Position numbers and translations under genes: made by a program
In this document: piece by piece, positions 24,616-32,144 of the stretch
How positions within the stretch are numbered: position 1 is the first letter of the stretch
Layout of the letters: each line of letters opens with the position of its first letter
Assembly (NCBI RefSeq): GCF_023278045.1
Contig: NZ_CP056783.1
Coordinates: forward strand, 806,001-870,000
Length of the DNA stretch: 64,000 nt
Reading direction: 5' to 3'
Source: Flavobacterium sp. K5-23
GTDB lineage: Bacteria; Bacteroidota; Bacteroidia; Flavobacteriales; Flavobacteriaceae
The notes under the pieces: generated by a model
The model's input: only the letters and a program-made list of their open reading frames with translations
Databases searched by the model: none
What the model was told of the DNA's origin: nothing

Positions 24616-25095
24616 TTATTTGATGTTAGGAAGTGATTTCAATGGTTTTTCAACAACATTAGTTAATTTGTACAAACGTATGACATTGTTTTCGCTATAT
24701 TCTAACATCGCTTCATTAGCCTTCAAATTAAATTTTGGCTTCTCCAGAATTGGTGCTTTATTACCATATTCTTTAAGAGTGTCACTATCTAAAATCAAAT
24801 CAGTTTTTGGATCTATGTAACTAGCAAAATAAGTAGTTGATGTTTCTTTATTCAACTCAGAGACTTGATTGTGAAAATAGAGTTTCGTTAACTTAATTTC
24901 CGGCGGCAATGGTTTTTTAAATTCGATATAAAATTGTGTTTGTACAATAGCGTTTTCTTGATCAGAAACTGATTGATGAAAATAAACCGAATCTATTTCT
25001 TGAGGAAAGCTCATACTTCCGTTTTGATTAGAACCGCAATTAGTAAAACTGAACACAACCAACAATAAGAAAAAAGAAAAAAATAAATTCTTCAT
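24616..25095 (-). CDS. Hypothetical lipoprotein
   Basis: About 159 residues from MKNLFFSFF (cat at 25093-25095). An upstream Met would overlap the GNAT gene and spoil the signal peptide. The lipobox is FTNC. I do not recognise the family. The mature part is mainly beta-strand-like (DSVYFHQSV, QTQFYIEFKKPLPPEIKL, TKLYFHNQV, TTYFASYIDPKTDLIL) and is small enough for a single beta sandwich. It follows the GNAT gene by about 10 bases and is probably co-transcribed. Confidence 0.7.
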   Translation of the reverse strand: MKNLFFSFFLLLVVFSFTNCGSNQNGSMSFPQEIDSVYFHQSVSDQENAIVQTQFYIEFKKPLPPEIKLTKLYFHNQVSELNKETSTTYFASYIDPKTDLILDSDTLKEYGNKAPILEKPKFNLKANEAMLEYSENNVIRLYKLTNVVEKPLKSLPNIK

Positions 25096-25105
25096 AAAAC
25101 TCAAT

Positions 25106-25543
25106 TTAAGATAAACTGTCTTCATTTAATATTTTTAAAAAATGAAATCCTTTAGGGACATAGCCCTGATTATAATAAAAACGATGAGCCGTAAAATTAC
25201 TTGTGAAAGCGTCTAAAACAATCATTGTACAACCTTCCGCTTTAGCTTTAATATCTATGTAATCAGTCATTATTTTACCTAAACCCTTTGAACGATGACC
25301 TGGATGAACTACAAAGTTATCTATCTCAATGTATTTCCCCGACCATAGTTTTGTTCCTGTCCAAAACCCCGTAATGGCTACGCATATTTCATTTTCAAAA
25401 ACCGCCAGTTGTTTGTAATTATGAGGAATCATTTCACTTAGATACGATTCGTATTTATCTAATGTGAAATTAGGATATAAATGACGTATCATTTCTATTT
25501 GGGCTAACATGTCTTCTATTGTGGTAAGTTCTTTAATATTCAA
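25106..25543 (-). CDS. GNAT-family N-acetyltransferase
   Basis: 145 residues, a single GNAT domain. The acetyl-CoA pyrophosphate loop is HRSKGLGK (83-90), preceded by the beta4 strand YIEIDNFVVHPG. The C-terminal TAHRFYYNQGYVPKGFHF segment is typical of the closing strand. It should transfer an acetyl group from acetyl-CoA to an amine; the substrate is unknown. It is cytoplasmic. The downstream lipoprotein gene is close enough to share a transcript. Confidence 0.85.
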   Translation of the reverse strand: MNIKELTTIEDMLAQIEMIRHLYPNFTLDKYESYLSEMIPHNYKQLAVFENEICVAITGFWTGTKLWSGKYIEIDNFVVHPGHRSKGLGKIMTDYIDIKAKAEGCTMIVLDAFTSNFTAHRFYYNQGYVPKGFHFLKILNEDSLS

Positions 25544-25859
25544 AGCAATGTTTATTTGATAAATTATTGTGAGTTAAATTTAATCAAAATTAAAGAAAAA
25601 ATAAGTGCGTTCCCGTTAAAAATATCGGAAATATGAAACAACTTATAAGTAAGTGAAATTAAAAACTGATGAAAATAAAAAATTACATGAAACCCAAAAC
25701 TATGTCATTACATACAAATATAACTAGGTGTTTTTACGTGATTTTAAGTCAAAAAAAAGAGCCTACATATGTAGACTCTCTCTGTTAATATGAAATATAA
25801 AATATTTCTATCCTTTCAAAGCTTCGCATTTTGAAGATCTGAAAAAACCTGCGTTTTTT
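25544..25859. other. Intergenic region between the GNAT gene and atpG
   Basis: About 316 bases with no gene. It holds the ATP synthase operon terminator (25751-25778) and a 21-base duplicate of the atpG 3' end (25805-25825). The rest is AT-rich and probably contains the GNAT promoter; I could not point to it. Confidence 0.5.
25751..25778 (-). terminator. Terminator of the ATP synthase operon
   Basis: On the minus strand GAGTCTACAT pairs with ATGTAGGCTC (25778-25759, one G-T pair) and is followed by eight T (complement of 25751-25758). It lies about 80 bases behind the atpG stop. Confidence 0.85.
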
Positions 25860-25877
25860 CTATCCTTTCAAAGCTTC
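25805..25877. repeat. Direct repeat of the atpG 3' end
   Basis: The 21-base sequence at 25857-25877, which includes the atpG stop and its last codons, recurs at 25805-25825. The period is 52 bases. The bases between do not match, so this is a short partial duplication behind the gene. Confidence 0.7.
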
Positions 25878-26720
25878 CGCTCCACCAACGATCTCAAGGA
25901 TTTCGTTTGTGATGGCAGCTTGACGCGCTTTGTTGTATGTTAATTTCAATTGATTTCTCAATTCAGTAGCGTTATCCGTTGCTTTGTGCATAGCAGTCAT
26001 ACGAGCACCATGTTCTGAAGCAAATGAATCTCTAATACCTTTGTACAATTGTGTTTTTAATGATTTTGGAATCAAAGTCAACACAATTTCTTCTTTTGAA
26101 GGTTCGAAAATATAATCTCCTGTTGAAACTGTCAAATCCGATTTAATAGGTGCTAAAGGCAAGAACTGTTCGATTTGAACGATCTGAGTTGCAGCATTTT
26201 TAAATTGATTGTAAATCAATTCGATTTTATCGTATTCTCCAGAAACAAATTTCTGAGTTAAAGCGTCTGCTATTACAGCAACATTATCAAAAGTAAGCGC
26301 ATCAAAAACAGCACTTTGATTGTCAATAACGGTAGCGGTCTTTTCTAGAACATCATTTCCTTTTTTACCAATAGCAAAAATATCAACTTGTTTTCCAGAA
26401 TAAAAACCAATACGGCTTTTCGCTCCCTTTATTACATTAGTATTAAAAGCACCACATAAACCTCTGTTTGAAGTAATGACTACCACTAACACTTTATTTA
26501 CTTCACGTTGTGTAGTAAATTCTTCTCCAGCAGCACCTTCAAGTGTAGCAGAAAGATTTTGTAATAACTCCGTTAATTTTTCGGCATAAGGGCGCATCGC
26601 TGTGATTGCATCTTGTGCTTTCTTTAGCTTTGCTGCAGAAACCATTTTCATTGCCGATGTAATTTGCATCGTAGATGAAACGGAAGTAATTCTATTACGG
26701 ATTTCCTTTAAATTTGCCAT
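25860..26720 (-). CDS. atpG: F0F1 ATP synthase subunit gamma
   Basis: 286 residues. It forms the central rotating shaft of F1. The N-terminal helix MANLKEIRNRITSVSSTMQI and the C-terminal helix (TDNATELRNQLKLTYNKARQ, then AAITNEILEIVGGAEAL) are the family hallmarks, with the ITSNRGLCGAFN strand (80-91) between. It is the last gene of the operon, behind atpA after an 84-base spacer that can fold into a long hairpin. A copy of its final 21 bases lies downstream. Confidence 0.97.
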   Translation of the reverse strand: MANLKEIRNRITSVSSTMQITSAMKMVSAAKLKKAQDAITAMRPYAEKLTELLQNLSATLEGAAGEEFTTQREVNKVLVVVITSNRGLCGAFNTNVIKGAKSRIGFYSGKQVDIFAIGKKGNDVLEKTATVIDNQSAVFDALTFDNVAVIADALTQKFVSGEYDKIELIYNQFKNAATQIVQIEQFLPLAPIKSDLTVSTGDYIFEPSKEEIVLTLIPKSLKTQLYKGIRDSFASEHGARMTAMHKATDNATELRNQLKLTYNKARQAAITNEILEIVGGAEALKG

Positions 26721-26729
26721 TTTTATTTT

Positions 26730-26793
26730 GGTTATTGGGTTTTTGGTTTTAGGTGTTTGGTTCAGAAAAATCTAAAACCTAACACCCATAACC
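26730..26793 (-). other. Long imperfect hairpin in the atpA-atpG spacer
   Basis: The segment 26730-26752 (starting GGTTATTGGG) is complementary to 26772-26793 (ending CCATAACC), with one bulge and two mismatches over 22 positions. It fills most of the 84-base spacer. The arms are made of GGTTTT-like repeats, so it could be a repeat derivative or an RNA-stability element that affects gamma expression. Confidence 0.5.
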
Positions 26794-26804
26794 TTAAAAC
26801 CTAA

Positions 26805-28382
26805 TTAGTTATATTTTGCTGAAACTTCTTTTGCTACAGATTGAATTACATCAATAACTTCGTCTGTTAACTTTCCTGCTTTCAAAGCATCAAGAGTAGC
26901 TCTGTGTTTGTTGTTCAAGAATTCCAAGAAATCTTTCTCGAATTCTTTTACTTTATTCACAGGAACGTTTCTCAAAAGATTTTTTGAACCAGCGTAGATA
27001 ATTGCTACTTGGTCTTCAACAGTGTAAGGATCGTTCAAACCTTGTTTCAAGATTTCAACGTTTCTTCTACCTTTTTCAATTACGTTCAATGTAACTGCAT
27101 CTAAGTCAGAACCAAATTTAGCAAACGCTTCCAATTCACGGAATTGTGCTTGATCTAGTTTTAAAGTACCTGCAACTTTTTTCATTGATTTAATTTGTGC
27201 ATTTCCTCCAACACGAGATACCGAGATACCTACGTTAATAGCTGGACGAACCCCTGAGTTAAACAAATCTCCATCAAGGAAAATTTGACCATCAGTAATC
27301 GAAATTACGTTTGTTGGGATATATGCAGAAACGTCACCAGCTTGAGTTTCGATAATAGGCAAAGCAGTTAATGAACCACCTCCTTTAACGATACCTTTCA
27401 ATGAATCTGGTAAGTCGTTCATGTTTTTTGCAATTCCATCATCGGCAATTACTTTACAAGCACGCTCTAATAAACGACTGTGTAAGTAAAAAACGTCTCC
27501 AGGATATGCCTCACGTCCCGGTGGTCTTCTCAATAAAAGAGAAACCTCACGGTAAGCAACAGCTTGTTTAGATAAATCATCATAAACAATTAATGCTGGA
27601 CGACCTGAATCTCTAAAGTACTCCCCAATTGCAGCACCTGCCATAGGAGCATATACTTGCATTGGAGCTGGGTCAGAAGCGTTTGCAGCAACAATAACCG
27701 TATAAGCCATTGCACCTTTTTCTTCTAACATTTTAGCGATTCCTGCTACTGTCGAAGCTTTTTGCCCGATAGCAACATATATACAGAATACAGGTTTTCC
27801 TGCTTCGTAAAATTCTTTTTGATTTAAGATAGTGTCAATACAAACAGTTGATTTACCTGTTTGACGGTCACCAATAACCAACTCACGTTGTCCTCTACCA
27901 ACTGGGATCATAGCATCAACTGCTTTTATTCCTGTTTGTAATGGTTCAGTAACTGGTTGACGGAAGATAACTCCAGGAGCTTTTCTTTCCAAAGGCATTT
28001 CGTATAAGTCTCCACCAATTGGTCCTTTTCCATCAATAGGAAAACCAAGAGTGTTTACTACACGACCTACCATTTGCTCTCCTACTTTAAGAGAAGCAAT
28101 ACGTTGTGTTCTTTTTGCTGTTGAACCTTCTTTGATTCCTGTAGATGGTCCTAAAAGTACCACACCTACATTGTCTTCTTCAAGATTCAATACAATAGCC
28201 TCAAGACCATTGTCAAATTCTACTAATTCTCCGTATTGAACATTTGAAAGCCCGTAAATACGAGCAATACCATCTCCAACTTGAAGTACTGTTCCTACTT
28301 CCTCTAGTGTAGCACCAGATTCAAAACCTTCTACTTGCTTTCTTAATATTGCTGAAATTTCAGCAGGTTTGATTTCCGCCAT
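26805..28382 (-). CDS. atpA: F0F1 ATP synthase subunit alpha
   Basis: 525 residues. The regulatory nucleotide-binding subunit of the F1 hexamer. Walker A is GDRQTGKST (171-179). The Walker B strand is in [16 protein letters not shown], and the arginine-finger region is in [13 protein letters not shown]. It lies between atpH and atpG. All expected motifs are intact. The beta subunit (atpD), its catalytic partner, is not in this window. Confidence 0.98.
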   Translation of the reverse strand: MAEIKPAEISAILRKQVEGFESGATLEEVGTVLQVGDGIARIYGLSNVQYGELVEFDNGLEAIVLNLEEDNVGVVLLGPSTGIKEGSTAKRTQRIASLKVGEQMVGRVVNTLGFPIDGKGPIGGDLYEMPLERKAPGVIFRQPVTEPLQTGIKAVDAMIPVGRGQRELVIGDRQTGKSTVCIDTILNQKEFYEAGKPVFCIYVAIGQKASTVAGIAKMLEEKGAMAYTVIVAANASDPAPMQVYAPMAGAAIGEYFRDSGRPALIVYDDLSKQAVAYREVSLLLRRPPGREAYPGDVFYLHSRLLERACKVIADDGIAKNMNDLPDSLKGIVKGGGSLTALPIIETQAGDVSAYIPTNVISITDGQIFLDGDLFNSGVRPAINVGISVSRVGGNAQIKSMKKVAGTLKLDQAQFRELEAFAKFGSDLDAVTLNVIEKGRRNVEILKQGLNDPYTVEDQVAIIYAGSKNLLRNVPVNKVKEFEKDFLEFLNNKHRATLDALKAGKLTDEVIDVIQSVAKEVSAKYN

Positions 28383-28421
28383 CTTAATTTATAATTTAGA
28401 CACTTAAATGTGTAATAAAAA

Positions 28422-28955
28422 TTAGTTACTTAATTCTCTTTTTAATACTTGTAATCTATTAGCGATTGAAGCATTGTACTGCTGATCACCAATTCTTAAA
28501 ATAAACCCTCCAATAATTGAAGCATCTACTATATTTTCTATCGTGATTTTTTTATCTGAAAGGGTAGCGATTTTAGCTATTACTTTAGCTTCTAAAGCTG
28601 AATCCATAGGGAAAGCTGTAGTTACTTTGGCTATTTCTATACCGTTTAACACATCAAACAATTTATTGTATTCTAAAGCGATAGCCTCAAGAATTTCAAA
28701 TCTTTTGTTTTCGAATAATAAATGAAACAACCCTTTAGTCACTCCGTTTATATCTGCAAAAACTTCCAATAGTGCATTTTCTTTTACATCAACACCAATA
28801 GTAGGATTTTGAATAAAAGTATCCAATTCCAGGTTTCCTTTGATCGTTGACGCAATTAAAGTCATATCATTATTAACTTCATTGGCAACACCAATAGAGT
28901 CTGACATATCTAGAATTGCTTTTGCATAACGAATTGCTGCTCTTGTACTTGCCAT
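28422..28955 (-). CDS. atpH: F0F1 ATP synthase subunit delta
   Basis: 177 residues. The OSCP/delta subunit links the peripheral stalk (atpF) to the top of the alpha/beta hexamer. The N-terminal helical domain (AIRYAKAILDMSDSIGVANE) and the C-terminal IVDASIIGGFILRIGDQQYNAS segment are characteristic. It follows atpF by 4 bases and precedes atpA by 39. Confidence 0.95.
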   Translation of the reverse strand: MASTRAAIRYAKAILDMSDSIGVANEVNNDMTLIASTIKGNLELDTFIQNPTIGVDVKENALLEVFADINGVTKGLFHLLFENKRFEILEAIALEYNKLFDVLNGIEIAKVTTAFPMDSALEAKVIAKIATLSDKKITIENIVDASIIGGFILRIGDQQYNASIANRLQVLKRELSN

Positions 28956-28959
28956 AATA

Positions 28960-29460
28960 TTAGTTTAGCTTTACGTCACCTAACATTTTCTCAACTAATT
29001 TAGTTTGAGCTTCTTTATTAGATAATTCGTCTTTCAATAATTTCTCTGCAATAGTAAGTGATAAAGTAGAAACATGAAGTTTCAATTCAGCCATAGCTGC
29101 ATTTTTTTCACCTTCAATAGCTGATTTAGCTTGCTCGATCATTTTTAGACCTTGAGCTTGCGCTTCATTTTTTGCATCAGCAACCATTTTCTCTTTCATT
29201 TCACGAGCATCTTTAAGCATGTTGTCACGCTCTAATCTCGCTTCTTGTAAAATACGTTGGTTGTCAGCTTGTAAATTTTGCATTTCTTGTCTTGCATTTT
29301 CAGCAGACAATAAAGCATTTTTTATTCCTTCTTCTCTTTCATTAACCGCATCAAGAATTGGTTTCCAAGCGAATTTTTTTAATAAGAATATTAATCCAAC
29401 AAATATTAAAACTTGCCAGAAAAACAAACCTAATTCAAACTGATTTATTAACTTTTCCAT
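28960..29460 (-). CDS. atpF: F0F1 ATP synthase subunit b
   Basis: 166 residues. One N-terminal membrane helix (LGLFFWQVLIFVGLIFLLKKF) is followed by a long charged coiled coil (about 35-140) that forms the peripheral stalk. The PILDAVNEREEGIKNAL segment is typical. Length and context fit a single b-type subunit. It is preceded by atpE across an 85-base spacer holding a strong hairpin (29499-29533). Confidence 0.96.
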   Translation of the reverse strand: MEKLINQFELGLFFWQVLIFVGLIFLLKKFAWKPILDAVNEREEGIKNALLSAENARQEMQNLQADNQRILQEARLERDNMLKDAREMKEKMVADAKNEAQAQGLKMIEQAKSAIEGEKNAAMAELKLHVSTLSLTIAEKLLKDELSNKEAQTKLVEKMLGDVKLN

Positions 29461-29498
29461 ATCAATGTATCTCTAAAAATATTTAATTTTTTTAATAA

Positions 29499-29533
29499 AA
29501 CAATAGTCGCAACCAACCGTTGCAACTATTGTT
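29499..29533 (-). other. Strong hairpin between atpE and atpF
   Basis: AACAATAGT (29499-29507) and GCAAC (29509-29513) pair with GTTGC (29519-29523) and ACTATTGTT (29525-29533). One mismatch separates the two stems, and the loop has 5 bases. In mRNA direction it begins 12 bases behind the atpE stop and is followed by a T-rich stretch (TTTTATTAAAAAAATT), so it could act as a partial terminator or a 3' stability stem for atpE. Confidence 0.65.
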
Positions 29534-29545
29534 TTTAAGTTTTAA

Positions 29546-29737
29546 TTAAGCTGCGAATAACGCTGCGAAACCAATACCTTCAATAAGTGCAGCTGCGATA
29601 AGCATAGCTGTTTGGATTTTTCCAGATGCTTCTGGTTGACGAGCGATAGCGTCCATTGCTGAACCACCAATTCTACCAATTCCTACAGCTGCTCCGATAA
29701 CGATTAATCCTGCACCAATGTAATTTAAACCTTCCAT
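29546..29737 (-). CDS. atpE: F0F1 ATP synthase subunit c
   Basis: 63 residues, two membrane helices with the polar loop ARQPEA (32-37). The ion-carrying carboxylate is Glu53 in ALIEGIGF. The residues that mark sodium-binding c subunits (a Gln in helix 1 and Ser/Thr after the Glu) are absent: Ile and Gly stand there. Proton coupling is therefore inferred. Several copies form the rotor ring, so more product is needed than for its neighbours. Hairpins lie on both sides of the gene. Confidence 0.96.
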   Translation of the reverse strand: MEGLNYIGAGLIVIGAAVGIGRIGGSAMDAIARQPEASGKIQTAMLIAAALIEGIGFAALFAA

Positions 29738-29778
29738 AATATATTTATTAAAAATTAAACATTCTTTTTTAAAATGTC

Positions 29779-29807
29779 TTAAGTATGTTTTTGATTCGAA
29801 TACTTAA
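29779..29807 (-). other. Hairpin between atpB and atpE
   Basis: TTAAGTAT (29779-29786) pairs with ATACTTAA (29800-29807) over a 13-base loop. It lies in the 94-base spacer before atpE and could influence atpE translation or mRNA processing. Confidence 0.4.
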
Positions 29808-29831
29808 AACGGGTTGCATTTTGCCAAAGGC

Positions 29832-30986
29832 TTAATGCGCTTCTTCGTGGTGGTGCTCTTCAACAGCCGATCCGAAATATAAAGCAGATAACATTGTAAA
29901 AATATAAGCTTGTAAAAATGCAACTAATATTTCCAATAGTGAAAGTGCAAATGACAATCCAAATGACAATGTACTTCCTATCCAGCTTTTAAAGATAAAC
30001 ATCAAACCAATAATACTCATCAAAACGATATGTCCTGCAAAAATATTTGCGTACAAACGTATCATTAAAGAGAATGGTTTAATTACAACTCCTAACAATT
30101 CAATAGGCGCTAATACAATACGCATTAGTTTTGGCACACCTGGCATCCAGAAAATGTGAGCCCAATAGTTTTTATTCGCTGATAAATTTGTAATTAAAAA
30201 TGTCATTATAGCTAATGCCGCAGTAACAGTTAAATTTCCAGTAACATTTATTCCTAGAGGAGTTAATCCAAAAAGGTTTAAGAACAATACAAAGAAAAAT
30301 ATAGTTAACAAATAACTCATGTATCTCTTGTGGTGCTTTTCTCCAATATTAGGAATAGCTATCTCATCACGAACATAAAGAACAACTGGTTCGAAAATTC
30401 TTCCAACTCCAGATGCAATTCCGTTATTTTTCTTATAAGACCTAGCTAGGCTAGAGAATATAATGAACATTAATAAAGCGGCTACCATAATTGACAATAC
30501 CGATTTAGTAATAGAGAAATCTAAAGGACGTTCATTAGATACAAAACCTGTTTTTTCATCTTCAGTAAAAGTTCCTGAAGCGTCTGTTTTGTATATTTTA
30601 CCGTCGTGGTGATTAATTGCGTAGAAATTTCCGTTTGATTCAGCTACTGCTTCACCATGTTCGAATTTAGAAGAAGAGAAAAACTGAACTCCGTTATCCC
30701 AAATAATTACAGGTAATGAAAAACCATAATGTATTCCTTCAGCTTCATCTGAGAAAAAAGTGAAGTCATGAGAATCCAAAACGTGATGACCAATAAATGC
30801 TTTGATTTTAGTTTTCACATCTGTTGGTTCGGCATGTGTTCCTTCATGACTCTGAGCAGCTACCTCGTGAGCAGCTTCAGTGTTTACTTTTACAGAATCA
30901 ATTTCTGTATTAGCAAAACTTACTAAAGGAAGACACGCTACTAATGTCGCTATTATTAATCTAAGTGGTTTGTTTGAAATCACCAT
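29832..30986 (-). CDS. atpB: F0F1 ATP synthase subunit a
   Basis: 384 residues, much longer than the usual 240-270. The excess is an N-terminal signal peptide (ending LVSFANTE, about 26) and a roughly 130-residue exported domain with many His and acidic residues. This extension is common in Bacteroidota. The membrane part has the essential Arg310 in LMIRLYANIFAGH, which faces Glu53 of the c ring. It is preceded by the DUF6168-like gene and followed by atpE. Confidence 0.95.
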   Translation of the reverse strand: MVISNKPLRLIIATLVACLPLVSFANTEIDSVKVNTEAAHEVAAQSHEGTHAEPTDVKTKIKAFIGHHVLDSHDFTFFSDEAEGIHYGFSLPVIIWDNGVQFFSSSKFEHGEAVAESNGNFYAINHHDGKIYKTDASGTFTEDEKTGFVSNERPLDFSITKSVLSIMVAALLMFIIFSSLARSYKKNNGIASGVGRIFEPVVLYVRDEIAIPNIGEKHHKRYMSYLLTIFFFVLFLNLFGLTPLGINVTGNLTVTAALAIMTFLITNLSANKNYWAHIFWMPGVPKLMRIVLAPIELLGVVIKPFSLMIRLYANIFAGHIVLMSIIGLMFIFKSWIGSTLSFGLSFALSLLEILVAFLQAYIFTMLSALYFGSAVEEHHHEEAH

Positions 30987-31088
30987 AACTGTTAAATATC
31001 TTATTTTTACGTTTCTAAAATTTGGTGCAAATGTACCTTTTTTATTTCTGTTCGAAAGAATATATAAAATTATTTTTCTTTCTTTTAT

Positions 31089-31496
31089 TTAGTTTTCCTC
31101 TTTTTGAGGCTTTTCGTTTAATATTCTTATAGTTAAAACAGTCTCTATTGATAAAAATATAAAGAATATCATAAAAAAATTGATTTTCTCTATTTTGTTA
31201 GCGTGCCCAGGCACTTGTAGTAAAGGTCTTAATATAATATAACAGAAAACCATTTTCACAGATGTGGCTGCTAAGAAAGACATACCCACATTGTCAAAAC
31301 TCTTTTCTTTAACTTTTAATAAAACTATAAACACTAAAATAGACAATCCTAAAAACTGGATATATAAAAATTCAAGAGAATATTGAAAAGAAGTAGTGTC
31401 TAAATTAAAGAGAAAAAACACTAATTTATGGAGTGAATATACTATTGCTGCGATAGTTATTAAATGCAATAATGACTTGTTTATTTTTAATTTCAT
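31089..31496 (-). CDS. Small membrane protein, DUF6168-like, in the AtpI position
   Basis: 135 residues, four hydrophobic helices (about 8-25, 41-62, 72-92, 104-125). I believe it belongs to the family catalogued as DUF6168; this comes from the sequence pattern, not a search. It sits between AtpZ and atpB, where many bacteria have atpI (uncI), whose product helps assemble the c ring. A similar assembly role is a reasonable inference. It lacks clear AtpI sequence motifs. Confidence 0.65.
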   Translation of the reverse strand: MKLKINKSLLHLITIAAIVYSLHKLVFFLFNLDTTSFQYSLEFLYIQFLGLSILVFIVLLKVKEKSFDNVGMSFLAATSVKMVFCYIILRPLLQVPGHANKIEKINFFMIFFIFLSIETVLTIRILNEKPQKEEN

Positions 31497-31538
31497 TTGT
31501 ATTTTATTGACGCCTTATCTACTCTTTTAGAGGCTAAA

Positions 31539-31769
31539 TTATTCTGTTTTGTTAATTTCATTAACTTGTCTGATGACATTGTATAGGGCTAATACTACCC
31601 CTATCATAACTAATATTTTATTATAATAAACTTTGGGATTGGGATAATTTTCATCAAGCCATCCCCCAAAATAGGAGAACAAAAAAATGATTGCTCCCAT
31701 TTGTATTGGAATGTTGATAAGAGACAACCATTTACTAGCTTGTTTTTTGTTGGGCTTCTTTTCCGTCAT
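31539..31769 (-). CDS. AtpZ/AtpI family protein
   Basis: 76 residues with two membrane helices (about 14-33 and 46-63) joined by a short charged turn (GGWLDENYPNPKVY). The family accompanies F-type ATP synthase operons and is linked with c-ring assembly or divalent cation transport. The start overlaps the 3' end of the bactofilin gene by 35 bases, a sign of tight coupling. The DUF6168-like gene and atpB follow. Confidence 0.8.
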   Translation of the reverse strand: MTEKKPNKKQASKWLSLINIPIQMGAIIFLFSYFGGWLDENYPNPKVYYNKILVMIGVVLALYNVIRQVNEINKTE

Positions 31770-32142
31770 TTAGCAAAAGTTTTTTTACAATGTTATTCAT
31801 GGCACAACTAGCACTAAAGTTTGCTCCCGGTTCAACAGATAATTTCCCTACGGTAACCTCTCCGTGAATGGTAGCTTTGGACTTTACATTTAGGATTTCT
31901 TCAACTTGGATTTTACCATTGAATTTCCCTTCTATATCCGCATTTTTACAAATAATATCACCCGTGATACTTCCTTGTGGACCTATAACAATTTTCCCGC
32001 TGGTCTGGAAGTTCCCAATTAATTCCCCATCTAATCTAAAATCAGCTTGGGAGACTATATCTCCTTTTATAATGGTTCCTTCTACAATTCTATTGGTTTT
32101 TCCTAAAAGATCAGTGTAGGGTTTTGTTTTTTTATCAAACAT
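31735..32142 (-). CDS. Bactofilin (polymer-forming cytoskeletal protein)
   Basis: 135 residues. The core (about 18-110) has the regular short beta repeats of a right-handed beta-helix (NRIVEGTIIKGDIVSQADFR, LIGNFQTSGKIVIGPQGSI), the bactofilin fold that polymerises without nucleotide. It probably gives a membrane-associated scaffold in cell shape or localisation. It lies 2 bases behind sprE and overlaps the AtpZ gene, so transcription runs from sprE into the ATP synthase genes. Confidence 0.88.
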   Translation of the reverse strand: MFDKKTKPYTDLLGKTNRIVEGTIIKGDIVSQADFRLDGELIGNFQTSGKIVIGPQGSITGDIICKNADIEGKFNGKIQVEEILNVKSKATIHGEVTVGKLSVEPGANFSASCAMNNIVKKLLLNDGKEAQQKTS

Positions 32143-32144
32143 AC

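Noticed and set aside
29546-29737. Sodium-coupled c subunit
   Set aside because: The helix-1 Gln and the Ser/Thr next to the ion-binding Glu are missing, so proton coupling is more likely.
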